Below are positions 1 to 8,307 of a stretch of DNA of 64,000 bases, one piece after another. The translations under genes and the position numbers were made by a program. The notes beneath the pieces are model-generated. The model had not been told where the DNA came from. It worked only from the letters and a program-made list of their open reading frames with translations, and made no database searches. Where the stretch lies: NCBI RefSeq assembly GCF_000377745.1, contig NZ_KB898710.1, positions 203,228 through 267,227 of the forward strand. The letters run 5' to 3'. This DNA comes from Gilvimarinus chinensis DSM 19667. Its GTDB lineage: Bacteria > Pseudomonadota > Gammaproteobacteria > Pseudomonadales > Cellvibrionaceae. Within the stretch, counting starts at the first letter, position 1. Each line of letters begins with the position of its first letter.

Positions 1-46
1 GGGAGGGGGAAAATAATCATTTCTTGAGCGAAATCAAGACATTTGC

Positions 47-75
47 TGGCTGTATAAAAAACAACCGGCTATAAT
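47..75 (+). promoter_or_regulatory. Weak candidate sigma-70 promoter for trhO
   Basis: A perfect TATAAT -10 box lies at 70-75. The hexamer 17 bases upstream (TGGCTG) is a poor -35. The position, about 50 bases before the trhO start, is sensible. Only the -10 element supports the call. Confidence 0.3.
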
Positions 76-127
76 CTCGCCCCCTATTTTGACCTTCAAT
101 ATACGATTGACCGGAAACCGCACGAGC

Positions 128-1078
128 ATGAGTGAAATAGTTGTAGCTGCCCTGTATAAATTTGTTTTGTTGCCTGATTACAAGGAGCTTCGGCAGCCGT
201 TGTTGTCGGAGTGTGAGCGTTTAGGGCTTAAAGGAACCCTACTGCTGGCGGCTGAGGGGATTAATGGCACTATTTCAGGTACTCGTGCGGGGATTGACGG
301 CCTACTCAGCTATTTGAAAAAAGATGAGCGGTTTGCTGATCTGGAACATAAGGAATCCTTACATCAGGATAAACCATTCTACCGCATGAAAGTGAAGCTC
401 AAAAAAGAGATTGTCACTATGGGGGTAGAAGGTATTGACCCTAAGCAGATTGTGGGTACCTACGTAAAACCGAAAGACTGGAATGAGTTGATCAGTGATC
501 CGGAGGTGCTGGTGGTTGATACCCGTAACCACTATGAATACGCCATTGGTTCGTTTGAGCGCGCAGTTGATCCTGAGACTGAAACGTTTCGCGAGTTTCC
601 TGAGTATGTGAAAGATCATCTCAGCCCCGAAAAGCATAAGAAAGTTGCGATGTTTTGTACGGGCGGAATCCGTTGTGAAAAGGCCACCGCCTACATGAAA
701 GAGCAGGGCTTTGATGAGGTGTATCATCTTGAAGGTGGAATCCTTAAATACCTTGAAGAGGTGCCAGAGCAAGAGAGCTTATGGCGAGGTGAATGCTTTG
801 TGTTTGATAACCGTGTGGCGGTGAATCATAGTTTAGAGAAGGGTTCGTTTGATCAATGCTATGGCTGTCGGCACCCGATTACTGAGCAGGAGAAGGACTC
901 GCCGCAGTACCTGAAAGGAGTTTGTTGCCCCCATTGCTTTGATTCATTAAGTGAAGATCAGAAAAAACGGTTTGCTGAGCGACAGAAGCAGATTGAGCTG
1001 GCTAAAACTCGCAACGAAGCTCACATCGGTGCGCCCCCGCCGGCTCGGCAGCGTAAAGCTAGGTTAAGTGGCGAATAA
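128..1078 (+). CDS. trhO: tRNA uridine(34) hydroxylase TrhO (YceA family rhodanese)
   Basis: This 316-residue protein belongs to the YceA/TrhO family, which makes 5-hydroxyuridine at position 34 of tRNAs as the first step of cmo5U/mcmo5U synthesis, using prephenate-independent oxygen chemistry. Visible parts are an N-terminal acylphosphatase-like region, a central rhodanese domain with the active-site loop CTGGIRC (Cys177), and a C-terminal Cys-rich segment (CYGCRHP, CCPHC) that looks metal-binding. A TTG at 89 would extend the frame by 13 residues. I chose the ATG at 128 because the protein then begins [12 protein letters not shown], as is usual in the family. No clear Shine-Dalgarno sequence is seen. 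The gene stands alone. Confidence 0.9.
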   Translation: MSEIVVAALYKFVLLPDYKELRQPLLSECERLGLKGTLLLAAEGINGTISGTRAGIDGLLSYLKKDERFADLEHKESLHQDKPFYRMKVKLKKEIVTMGVEGIDPKQIVGTYVKPKDWNELISDPEVLVVDTRNHYEYAIGSFERAVDPETETFREFPEYVKDHLSPEKHKKVAMFCTGGIRCEKATAYMKEQGFDEVYHLEGGILKYLEEVPEQESLWRGECFVFDNRVAVNHSLEKGSFDQCYGCRHPITEQEKDSPQYLKGVCCPHCFDSLSEDQKKRFAERQKQIELAKTRNEAHIGAPPPARQRKARLSGE

Positions 1079-1140
1079 ACTTTTGACCGCCTTTGCTTAC
1101 TTGTCGTAAAACTGTCACCTTTCATCAGTAATCTCTTCTG

Positions 1141-1161
1141 CCCCGTGTTAAATGCGCGGGG
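1141..1161 (+). terminator. GC-rich hairpin after trhO
   Basis: CCCCG at 1141-1145 pairs with CGGGG at 1157-1161 about 60 bases after the trhO stop. No T-run follows, so it is at best a weak or Rho-assisted terminator. Confidence 0.3.
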
Positions 1162-1190
1162 TGTACTATCACTTAACATAGGCCCAAACA

Positions 1191-1553
1191 ATGGACTTTG
1201 AATCCTGGGAGGTTGATTTAGCCTCCGGTGAGGCGAAGCACGCAAGCGGATGTGTAATCCGCGTCGAAGGGGACCCTCAAAACCCCACGTCGGTAGATCC
1301 TAGCAACTTCCCTAAAAATCTTAACTTTGTAGATCAGGCCCGATTATTACGGTGTGGGGTACAGGCCCTGGAAAATGCTGCTCGGGAAGTTGGGTTCACG
1401 GGGCAATTCACGGCTCGAGAAGATCGCGCGGTAAAAGTAAAAAGTCGAACGGCACAAGAGCTTGAGCGTCAAGCGCGCATGTTTGCCGAAAATCCGGGCA
1501 AGCCAAAGCGCGCGGTTTTATCATTGAAAAAAACGCCCACTTCCGATCGTTAG
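1191..1553 (+). CDS. Hypothetical protein, 120 aa
   Basis: I do not recognise this family. The protein is soluble, with no signal peptide or membrane segment. It opens with an acidic, beta-looking stretch (MDFESWEVDLASGEAKHASG) and ends with a basic helical half rich in Arg, Lys and Ala (about residues 75-120). The frame is open, the ATG is the first one available, and the stop overlaps the stop of the opposing gene by four bases, which is common for real convergent genes. No convincing Shine-Dalgarno sequence precedes it. A short regulatory or accessory protein is possible, but nothing in the sequence fixes a role. Confidence 0.55.
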   Translation: MDFESWEVDLASGEAKHASGCVIRVEGDPQNPTSVDPSNFPKNLNFVDQARLLRCGVQALENAAREVGFTGQFTAREDRAVKVKSRTAQELERQARMFAENPGKPKRAVLSLKKTPTSDR

Positions 1554-2083
1554 CGGTTAACCAGAAGGCCGCGTAATTGCAGCTGGGTTTTGTGTTGATC
1601 CAGTAATTGCATCATTTGATCAAAGTCTTGCTGAGCAATATCCAGGCCGTTGACAACGATAAGATCCTGGCTGCCGTTGTATACCAGACTGTTCAGTTCA
1701 CGGTTGGTCTTGTCGATGGCGGCAAAAATCTTATCGGTGGTGGCCTTATCGCGAAAGATGCGACCTTGATCGGTCATGCGTAAATAATCATCACACTCCG
1801 TCAGCCAGTCTTTGCGTTGCTCCAGCATCTTTCGAATGTTGTTCATCCCGCCCTTATGACCATTGGGTAATTGTTCAGCTTGGTATTTTTCTAAGCTTTT
1901 ATAATCTTGGATAAGAAAGTCTGCACGGGTGGTGCTGCAAAAATCTTTGTTTAAATAGCTGGCAAATTTAACCCCGTGTTTTGCTTCAGCTTTCTTTTCA
2001 CAAGCGTCGTCACACGCCCCAACCCAGCTACTACCGCAAAGGACGAGAACAACCAAGGCCGCAGTTATTGGTAGTTTTTTCAT
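1550..2083 (-). CDS. Hypothetical exported protein, 177 aa
   Basis: The N terminus is a clear Sec signal peptide: MKK, a hydrophobic core of about 14 residues, then a small-residue cleavage region near residues 20-24. The mature part is polar and mostly helical, with Cys24, Cys28, Cys48 and Cys96 available for disulfides in the periplasm. Cys16 sits inside the hydrophobic stretch but lacks a convincing lipobox. A good ribosome site (AAGGTGA) precedes the ATG on the minus strand. The family is not recognised. It converges on the 1191-1553 gene, with a four-base overlap of the stops. Confidence 0.6.
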   Translation of the reverse strand: MKKLPITAALVVLVLCGSSWVGACDDACEKKAEAKHGVKFASYLNKDFCSTTRADFLIQDYKSLEKYQAEQLPNGHKGGMNNIRKMLEQRKDWLTECDDYLRMTDQGRIFRDKATTDKIFAAIDKTNRELNSLVYNGSQDLIVVNGLDIAQQDFDQMMQLLDQHKTQLQLRGLLVNR

Positions 2084-2231
2084 AAGAGCTTCACCTTAAT
2101 TATCATTTTTGTTATGTAGTTCACGCTCTGGGTATATACGACTTTGTATTTTAGGTCAAGTCTTTGCCGAAATTTACGTATTTTTATGAAATTTTGCACC
2201 GATTTTGGGTGAGGGTATTTCGAAGAGTTTT

Positions 2232-2262
2232 AAAAAACGACCAATACAGAGGTTGGTCGTTT
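2232..2262 (-). terminator. Rho-independent terminator of the fnr-DUF4202 unit
   Basis: On the minus strand AACGACCAA and TTGGTCGTT form a perfect 9-bp stem with an 8-base loop, followed by a T-run. It lies directly after the DUF4202 stop. Confidence 0.75.
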
Positions 2263-2274
2263 CCCAGAATCAAC

Positions 2275-2853
2275 TTAATGCTGCAAGGCTTTTTGCACTA
2301 AATTTGCCATGTCTGGAGACAGGTCTATCTGTAGAGCAGCTTCGTGTCCTAGAGGCGACATTTTGTTCCAGGTTTTGCGGATGATGTCGATCAGTTTGCT
2401 TTCATCATGCTTGCTGGCGAAGTCCACTAGATAATATTTGAGAAACACTAGGCACACGACATCTTCAAGAGTTTGAACTTCAGGGTCTAATTTAAGCCGC
2501 TTTTTTTGCAGCATATCTGAAACTCTCTGGCAGTCTTCAGAGTGGAAACCATTGGCCTGCATTATTTCAGCCGTGCGCTGAGCATGATGCTTTGCCAGCT
2601 GAGTGCGCCATTTTTTATAGCCAGCTTTATCCATGGGGTAGTCGGCACGAGGGATAATCCAGCGCTCGATATGCTGAGCACGAGCTGCTATCTGTAAATG
2701 AGCGGAAGCATCAGGGGTAAATAGCATCAGTTCTTCACTCATGCGCTGGGAGTAAAGAAGCTCTTTGGGCGTCCCATTCTCTAGGTGGGGGTCTTTTTTA
2801 TTGGCCGCATCAATTTCGGTGAGCGTAGCGTGTAATAAAGCTGTTTGAGACAT
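2275..2853 (-). CDS. DUF4202 domain-containing protein
   Basis: The 192-residue protein matches the DUF4202 family by its conserved pattern: an early histidine-rich helical core (RAQHIERWIIPRADYP), the KYYLVDFASKHD segment near residue 140, and the length. The HIERW and KHHAQR histidines resemble HD-like helical folds, but no enzyme activity is established. In other proteobacteria DUF4202 genes often sit beside nitrite or sulfite reductase genes. Here the gene follows fnr by nine bases on the same strand and ends at a strong terminator, so the two are almost certainly cotranscribed. That suggests a role in respiration or nitrogen metabolism, which is inference. Confidence 0.75.
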   Translation of the reverse strand: MSQTALLHATLTEIDAANKKDPHLENGTPKELLYSQRMSEELMLFTPDASAHLQIAARAQHIERWIIPRADYPMDKAGYKKWRTQLAKHHAQRTAEIMQANGFHSEDCQRVSDMLQKKRLKLDPEVQTLEDVVCLVFLKYYLVDFASKHDESKLIDIIRKTWNKMSPLGHEAALQIDLSPDMANLVQKALQH

Positions 2854-2862
2854 TGGGTATCC

Positions 2863-3606
2863 TCAGTCGGAGTGATGGGCAAGATTGTGCAGGGCTGTGG
2901 AGTCGAGAATTTCAAGCTCTTTGCCGCAGGCCGTAATAACTTGTTGTTTTTGCATTCGGGAGAAAACTCGGCTAACGGTTTCCAGGGTTAGCCCCAAAAA
3001 GTTGGCCATATCCCCTCGTGACATAGGCAGGGTAAACCTTGTTGCCGATAGGTTATGCCTCTCATGTCGTGCAGACAGACTCAACAGTAAAGCGGCGACA
3101 CGAGTATCTGCGCTGGCATGTCCAAGCAGGCCAAAATGGCGCTGCTCGCTCGTTATTTCGCGGCTGAGTAATTGTAATAAATTGCGTTGTAAGCCGGGTA
3201 CTTGGCGGCTGAGCGACTCCAGTTTAGAAAATGGAATGGCGCACACAGATGTTGTTTGCAGCGCCTGAGCACTGTTGCTTAACCGGTTGGTGGCTGGGCC
3301 GTCTAACCCGATGACCTCGCCGGCCAAATGAAAGCCGGTGATTTGTATTTCACCTTCACGGCTGGTTTGCCAGGTTTTAATGGCACCAGATCGGATGGCA
3401 TAAATTGCGGTAAAGTCATCGCCTGAGCGATATAGTATCTCCCCTTTTTGCAGGGGTTTTCCTTTTTGTACTATGGCATCAAGGCGATCGATATCCGAAA
3501 ACTCTAATGACAAGGGTAAACAGATACCGCTTAAGCGACAATTGCTGCAGTGGTTAAAGTCGCGATTACCTGAGTGTGAAGTGCAGGTATTGAGTAGGTT
3601 TGGCAT
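2863..3606 (-). CDS. fnr: FNR/ANR-type oxygen-sensing transcription regulator
   Basis: A 247-residue CRP/FNR-family activator with all four cysteines needed for an oxygen-labile [4Fe-4S] cluster at the E. coli numbering: Cys20, Cys23, Cys29 and Cys122. The cyclic-nucleotide-like beta barrel covers about residues 35-150, followed by a dimer helix. The recognition helix near residues 200-225 keeps the E..SR pattern (LETVSR) that reads TTGAT half-sites. It should control the switch to low-oxygen metabolism; pseudomonads call this gene anr. It is followed by the DUF4202 gene after nine bases. I see no FNR box in its own upstream region. Confidence 0.92.
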   Translation of the reverse strand: MPNLLNTCTSHSGNRDFNHCSNCRLSGICLPLSLEFSDIDRLDAIVQKGKPLQKGEILYRSGDDFTAIYAIRSGAIKTWQTSREGEIQITGFHLAGEVIGLDGPATNRLSNSAQALQTTSVCAIPFSKLESLSRQVPGLQRNLLQLLSREITSEQRHFGLLGHASADTRVAALLLSLSARHERHNLSATRFTLPMSRGDMANFLGLTLETVSRVFSRMQKQQVITACGKELEILDSTALHNLAHHSD

Positions 3607-3660
3607 AATAAGGTTTTAGCCGTTAAGCGGAAAACAGCCTTTATTTTACGTGAAATAGGT

Positions 3661-4461
3661 TTATAAATCTGGCGATAAGGGGTAAGGCTGCTGAATTTTT
3701 AATCGGTAGTAATGGTGCCAGCGTTTTCCTGTTAACCAAAAAGTGTTTGAAGCTTCATGATAGGCGATACCGTTGAGAACATTATCCGCAGCAACCTGCG
3801 CTTCTCGTTGCGTGAGTTCAGTCAAATCGACCCAGCCTACAACGCTGCCGCTGATGGGGTGGATGGCAACTACGAAAGAGCTTTGCCATATATTCGCCCA
3901 TATCAATCCATTGCTGTATTCCAGTTCATTTAATCGCTTGACCGGTTGGCCACTCCAAGTCACCTCCAGTTTCTTTAGCTCACTAAAATCGTTCGTGCTG
4001 TGCCAATAAAGTATATGGCTGCCGTCGCTGCGAACTAACTGGTTGTCTATTGCTGTTAAGCCCCAGCCCTGACCCGTGTAAGTAAATTCACTTTCGATAC
4101 TCCCCGTATCCGGATGGATGATCCAGCCTTTTTGTTGTTGCCAACTTAATAAATAGATACGCCCGTTGACCTGGCTCAAGCCTTCAGCGAAATATGGCGC
4201 GGGTAACGGTGTATGCCATAGCGTTTGGGTGTTCTGTTGATTGGGCAAGCTGGTCTTGACTACGTAAGACCGACCTCTTAGGCCGCTGCTTTCGATAAGC
4301 TGGTTTCCGTCAAACTCCAGACCCTGTGTAAAAGGGCGGGTATCGCGGGCTATAACATCGATAATTTGATAGTTTAATTGAGGGGGGGCAGCGACACTTG
4401 AAGTCGCACTCAGCAGCGTTGAAAAAAATAAAAAAAAGAGTCGATACGGGTTTGCTGACAT
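3661..4461 (-). CDS. Glutaminyl-peptide cyclotransferase (bacterial/plant type), exported
   Basis: The mature protein has the beta-propeller glutamine cyclotransferase signature, with FTQGLEF and the SSGLRGRS segment near the start and the LNELEYSNGLIWANIW motif in the middle. Such enzymes convert N-terminal glutamine of exported peptides to pyroglutamate. I chose the ATG at 4461, which gives 266 residues and a typical signal peptide (MSANPYRLFFLFFSTLLS, then VAA). In-frame starts at 4500 (ATG) and 4518 (TTG) would add a polar stretch before the signal and have no better ribosome site. The gene diverges from the DUF502 gene. Confidence 0.8.
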   Translation of the reverse strand: MSANPYRLFFLFFSTLLSATSSVAAPPQLNYQIIDVIARDTRPFTQGLEFDGNQLIESSGLRGRSYVVKTSLPNQQNTQTLWHTPLPAPYFAEGLSQVNGRIYLLSWQQQKGWIIHPDTGSIESEFTYTGQGWGLTAIDNQLVRSDGSHILYWHSTNDFSELKKLEVTWSGQPVKRLNELEYSNGLIWANIWQSSFVVAIHPISGSVVGWVDLTELTQREAQVAADNVLNGIAYHEASNTFWLTGKRWHHYYRLKIQQPYPLSPDL

Positions 4462-4535
4462 GATGCTACTGACGTTGTGTGGGCCTTTGAGTTTGGACAT
4501 AATAACATCAGTTAACAAATAACAAGGCTAGTGGT

Positions 4536-5165
4536 ATGAAGCGTTTACGCTCGTTTGTCGTTCTAACTTTACTTGGTGGCCTCGCGGTAGTTCTGCCGAT
4601 TACTATTTTTGTTTTACTTTTGCAGTGGTTGGTTGGGGTTATCGTTGACTTGACGGCCCCGCTGAGCGCTTGGCTTGCGAGCTATATAACAGTCAACCAG
4701 TATACCGCCGATGTGCTGGGTGTTGCGGTGGTGCTCGGCGCGTGTTTTTGTATCGGCCTGCTGGTGAAAACCGGCATAGGGCGCTGGCTGCAGCGTATGG
4801 TGGATGGCGTATTATCTCGTCTGGCTCCTGGCTATAGCACCATCAAAGAAATGGTGGTGCAGATCATGGGAGGGGAAGGCAATGCCTCGCTGTTAAATGG
4901 AAAGGTGTGCCGTGCTTATATTATGGGTAGTTCCAGCCCAGTCTGTGTAACAGGAATCGTGACGGCAGAGCATAGCGATGGCGGTTACACCGTCTATGTG
5001 CCGACCGCTCCGGTGCCTACTTCCGGATTTGTTTACCACTTGCCCCGTGAATGCGTCACCCTGCTGCCAGATATTTCCGTTGAAGCGGCGATGCGTACGG
5101 TGATTGCCTGTGGTAGTGGTTCGCAAATTATTATGCAGTCCACCATTGAACTCACAGACGCTTAA
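4536..5165 (+). CDS. DUF502 family inner-membrane protein
   Basis: The 209-residue protein has two N-terminal transmembrane helices (about residues 7-35 and 57-80) followed by the conserved DUF502 pattern: the GYSTIKEMV segment, a beta-rich soluble domain, and the PTSGFVYHLP motif near residue 165. The function of the family is not known; members are found across proteobacteria and in plants. The start ATG follows a weak AAGG site. The stop codon is inside the stem of a terminator hairpin. No operon partner is evident. Confidence 0.85.
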   Translation: MKRLRSFVVLTLLGGLAVVLPITIFVLLLQWLVGVIVDLTAPLSAWLASYITVNQYTADVLGVAVVLGACFCIGLLVKTGIGRWLQRMVDGVLSRLAPGYSTIKEMVVQIMGGEGNASLLNGKVCRAYIMGSSSPVCVTGIVTAEHSDGGYTVYVPTAPVPTSGFVYHLPRECVTLLPDISVEAAMRTVIACGSGSQIIMQSTIELTDA

Positions 5166-5177
5166 GAAAGCGTTTTT
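5158..5177 (+). terminator. Terminator of the DUF502 gene
   Basis: ACGCTT and AAGCGT form a 6-bp stem with a 4-base loop followed by five T. It overlaps the stop codon at 5163-5165. Confidence 0.65.
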
Positions 5178-5213
5178 CAGCTTGATATGAGGGTGAGTGG
5201 GGTAGGCTAAACC

Positions 5214-5230
5214 GGTATCCAGTGGATACC
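5214..5230 (-). terminator. Perfect 7-bp hairpin after mnmC
   Basis: GGTATCC and GGATACC are separated by three bases just beyond the mnmC stop on the minus strand. There is only a short T-rich tail, so it could end the trmL-mnmC transcript weakly or act as an mRNA 3' stabiliser. Confidence 0.4.
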
Positions 5231-5241
5231 CCACATAGCAG

Positions 5242-7272
5242 TTACTGACGAATAATATTGCGGAGAATAAACCGCGCCGGATGCAGTGCCTGCGCCAGGT
5301 GTTGGGTAAGGGGCGGAGTCTCGCGGTTAATAAGGGCGGCGAGAAATTCTGCGCACAGGGGAGTGTAGGCAAGTCCTCGCGAGCCATACCCGGTATTTAG
5401 ATAAAGGCCCGGGTGATAGCTTGCTTCGCATTCAAGCCGAGCTTTGGCATTTTTACTTAGAGGGGCAAAGCTCTGCTCTAATTGTTGAGCGTCAGGGGCT
5501 GGACCAACCACAGGTAAGTAGTCTGGGGTGGTGCAGCGCAGGGCGGCGCGGCCTTTCAGTTGGTCATGGGCAGAGTTGCCGAGGCTTGCTTGCAAAACAG
5601 GGCCGAAATCACTGAGGTGGGCCATATTTTTTAGGTGGTCTTCCTGGCGTAGTTGGGTGTCTGTCTCTGCGAGGTTGAACGTCGCCCCTAGGCTATGATG
5701 CTGTTCCCAGGATGGGGCAATATAGCCCTTGGCACAAAGCACGGTGCGCAGCGTTTCGCTTTTCGCAGTGGCGGGGATGTGGGTGACTTGGCCACGAATC
5801 GCTTTGAGCGGTAAATGCCTTGTTTGCGTAAAGGATCCACATTGTTGCGCCGTGGCGAGAACAAGCACCTCGGCCGTAGCTTTAGATTCTCCGTTATCAT
5901 CCAGCGCTTGCCATAATGAATCGACTTGTTTTATCGCAGAAATAGCTTGCCCAGCTTTAAAACTGATCAATGGATGGTTAAGTAACTGCTCACACACTGC
6001 CGGCGGGTTCAACCAGCCACACCCATTGAAGTAAAGCCCCCCATGGTTGAGTGGCACCCCAGCCTTTTCACTGGCTTGCCTGTTATCGAGCCAAGTGGCA
6101 AGTGCGTGTTTCTCACTGATGCGCTGATATTGCTGTGCCTGCTTTTCACTGTAAGCGAGTTGTAGCACACCGCAGGGGGCGCCTAGCGTTGGCCCCATGC
6201 GCCAAAAAGGGCGGTAGTGTCTTTGTGCAAACAGCAGAGAATGCAGATTAAAGTCCGGCAAGGTCTCATTTTTATGGCTTAACTTCGCGTAGAGTACCCC
6301 CTGGCGATTGCCCGAGCCATGTTGTGCTGGCTTTGCTTCGCTGTCTAATACCTGAACATGCCAGCCGCGCTCGGCAAGTGCTCGAGCGGTGTGGCAGCCG
6401 GCAAGGCCAGCACCTATAACAATGGCGTGTCGAACACCGGGCGGCTGCGTACTGCGCTGGTATATTCCCGGTGCATGCCGGTGTTGTGAATAGTCCGTAG
6501 ACGATGAACAACCCCCGTCATACCGAGCGCTGATCATCTCTCTTTTGCGGCCGAAACCGGGGACTTTCTGAATACTGAAGCCGGCCGACGTTAAGCCGCG
6601 TTTTACTACACCGGCAGCACTAAAAGTAGCGAGGGTAGTCTGTTCCCGCGATAGCAGGCCTATGACCCGGAAGAGCTCTTCCGACCACATCTCTGGGTTT
6701 TTACTGGGCGCGAAACCGTCTAGAAACCAAGCGTCGACGGTGAAGTTGGGTGTTTGCCAGCGAGGGTCAGGGCTTGGCAGCAGTTGGGCAAAACCGTCGG
6801 CGGCATCAGCAATAAGTAAGCTCAGGCGCACGCCGGCAAAGTTCAGGCGGTGGAGGCCCGGCGGAAGATACGTTGGATAGGCGTCTATCAGTTCGTTCGC
6901 CAGCGATGACAATTCGGGCCAGAGTCTAAGTGCCCGTATCAGGTCGGGCTTGCTCAGCGGAAATTTTTCGCAACTGACAAAATGCAGCTGTGCGGTGCTC
7001 GGGGCGTGCTGCTGCCACAGCTGCCAGGCCGCAAGGAAGTTTAGGCCGGTACCAAATCCGGTCTCGGCGATAGTAAATACCCCGGTTCCGGTGTCGTCTG
7101 TTGTCGTTAGCTGCTCAAAGCGCTTTTGTAACTGATTGTGCTCGAGAAACACATGTCGGGTTTCGGCCAGCCCGTCCTGACGAGAAAAGTACACATCGTC
7201 AAAGGTAGAAGACAGGGGCTGCCCCTGTTCATCCCAGATAAGACGAGCCTGGTCGGGTGAGTGTGGGTTCAC
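5242..7272 (-). CDS. mnmC: Bifunctional tRNA mnm5s2U34 biosynthesis protein MnmC
   Basis: At 676 residues this matches the E. coli enzyme (about 668). The N-terminal half is the MnmC2 methyltransferase: GFGTGLNFLAAW is the SAM-binding loop, and the AWFLDGFAPSKNPEMW segment is diagnostic. The C-terminal half is the MnmC1 FAD-dependent oxidoreductase, starting with the dinucleotide-binding GAGLAGCHTARALAERG near residue 290. Together they convert cmnm5s2U34 to nm5s2U34 and then mnm5s2U34 in tRNAs for Lys, Glu and Gln. It starts with GTG inside a GTGA overlap with the fldB stop, so translation is probably coupled. The last gene of the trmL-mioC-fldB-mnmC run. Confidence 0.95.
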   Translation of the reverse strand: MNPHSPDQARLIWDEQGQPLSSTFDDVYFSRQDGLAETRHVFLEHNQLQKRFEQLTTTDDTGTGVFTIAETGFGTGLNFLAAWQLWQQHAPSTAQLHFVSCEKFPLSKPDLIRALRLWPELSSLANELIDAYPTYLPPGLHRLNFAGVRLSLLIADAADGFAQLLPSPDPRWQTPNFTVDAWFLDGFAPSKNPEMWSEELFRVIGLLSREQTTLATFSAAGVVKRGLTSAGFSIQKVPGFGRKREMISARYDGGCSSSTDYSQHRHAPGIYQRSTQPPGVRHAIVIGAGLAGCHTARALAERGWHVQVLDSEAKPAQHGSGNRQGVLYAKLSHKNETLPDFNLHSLLFAQRHYRPFWRMGPTLGAPCGVLQLAYSEKQAQQYQRISEKHALATWLDNRQASEKAGVPLNHGGLYFNGCGWLNPPAVCEQLLNHPLISFKAGQAISAIKQVDSLWQALDDNGESKATAEVLVLATAQQCGSFTQTRHLPLKAIRGQVTHIPATAKSETLRTVLCAKGYIAPSWEQHHSLGATFNLAETDTQLRQEDHLKNMAHLSDFGPVLQASLGNSAHDQLKGRAALRCTTPDYLPVVGPAPDAQQLEQSFAPLSKNAKARLECEASYHPGLYLNTGYGSRGLAYTPLCAEFLAALINRETPPLTQHLAQALHPARFILRNIIRQ

Positions 7273-7790
7273 AGTGAGAATTCACGCTTCAGTTGTTCGC
7301 ACCATAGACTGATGCGCTCTTCGCTAAGATCGAACTCGTTTTCATCGTCCAGAGCTAACCCTACGAACTGTGAGCCGTCTGCCGTCAATGCTTTGGAGGC
7401 CTCAAACTCGTAGCCTTGGCGGGGCCAGTAGCCGCACGGGAGGGCGCCTAAAGCGGTTACCTTGGCATGCAAGTACCCCATGGCATCGAGAAACCATTCT
7501 GGGTAACCCACCTGATCCCCCAGGCCGTAATGAGCGACTTTTTTACCCTGCCATTCAACTTGATCAATCTCGTCCCAAATCTCTTCCCAGTCTTCTTGAA
7601 GCTCACCGTAATCCCATGTAGGGATGCCGAGAATCAGTAGCGAGTAAAAGCTCGCTTCGATAATGGGGGTTTCGGCAATGTTGTATATATCTATGAGCGA
7701 TTCGCCCAGCGTCTGGCGTATTTTTTCGGCAGCCATTTCGGTGTAGCAGGTGGAGCTGCCGTAAAACAGGGCAATGGGTGCGCGACTCAC
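7269..7790 (-). CDS. fldB: Long-chain flavodoxin FldB
   Basis: The phosphate-binding loop GSSTCYTEMAAEKI at the N terminus is the FldB variant of the flavodoxin signature. The LGIPTWDYGELQEDWE stretch and the ALDDENEFDLSEERI tail fit the family. Starting from the GTG at 7790 gives 173 residues, the length I recall for E. coli FldB, and places the start in a GTGA overlap with the mioC stop. Upstream in-frame ATGs at 7805 and 7817 would add 5-9 residues. FldB carries single electrons in the cytoplasm using FMN. It overlaps mnmC by four bases at its other end. Confidence 0.88.
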   Translation of the reverse strand: MSRAPIALFYGSSTCYTEMAAEKIRQTLGESLIDIYNIAETPIIEASFYSLLILGIPTWDYGELQEDWEEIWDEIDQVEWQGKKVAHYGLGDQVGYPEWFLDAMGYLHAKVTALGALPCGYWPRQGYEFEASKALTADGSQFVGLALDDENEFDLSEERISLWCEQLKREFSL

Positions 7791-8233
7791 AGTGCGGACG
7801 TCCATTGAGGGAGCCATTGCAGCGTTAATTGTTCTGGGTCATCGCCGCTGCAGGCATCCAACACCAGGGGCTCGCCAATACGCGTAGCACCCAACTCGCT
7901 CATAGCGTGATCAATCGCACGGCCGGCCTCAGCGAAGGTGGCATAGCTGCTGTCGCCAAGGTTAATGACACCGTAGCGACGCCCAGCGATATTGGGGAAG
8001 TCGCGGGTCAGGCCCAAAAAAAGCGGCTGGATATTACCGGGTAAATCGCCGGCCCCTGTATTTGAGGTGCAAATTAGAAGAATGTCGTCTGGGTTATCCG
8101 TAATATCGGCTACCTCAGGCAGAGGGTTAACTACTGCCTCGTAGCCATTGGCTTCCAGATAATCTTTAGCACTGGCGGCCACCATTTCAGCGGTACCCAT
8201 TTCAGAACCCACCAGAATTTGAATGCGGGGCAT
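7787..8233 (-). CDS. mioC: MioC-type FMN-binding flavodoxin
   Basis: A 148-residue flavodoxin-fold protein: ILVGSEMGTAEMVA at the N terminus binds the FMN phosphate, ICTSNTGAGDLPGN is the second FMN loop, and the NLGDSSYATFAEAG motif is shared with MioC and the flavodoxin domains of sulfite reductase. MioC supports biotin synthase activity in E. coli. Here it is not near mnmG or the replication origin, but is coupled to a second flavodoxin gene, fldB. A good AGGAG ribosome site precedes the ATG. The 74-base gap to trmL has no convincing terminator, so the four genes may form one operon. Confidence 0.88.
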   Translation of the reverse strand: MPRIQILVGSEMGTAEMVAASAKDYLEANGYEAVVNPLPEVADITDNPDDILLICTSNTGAGDLPGNIQPLFLGLTRDFPNIAGRRYGVINLGDSSYATFAEAGRAIDHAMSELGATRIGEPLVLDACSGDDPEQLTLQWLPQWTSAL

Positions 8234-8307
8234 ACCTAGACTCCTGCCAAAAGGCGACCATCATAATGGTTTTACAGGCATTCGTTAACCGGCGTTACTT
8301 GACGCCA

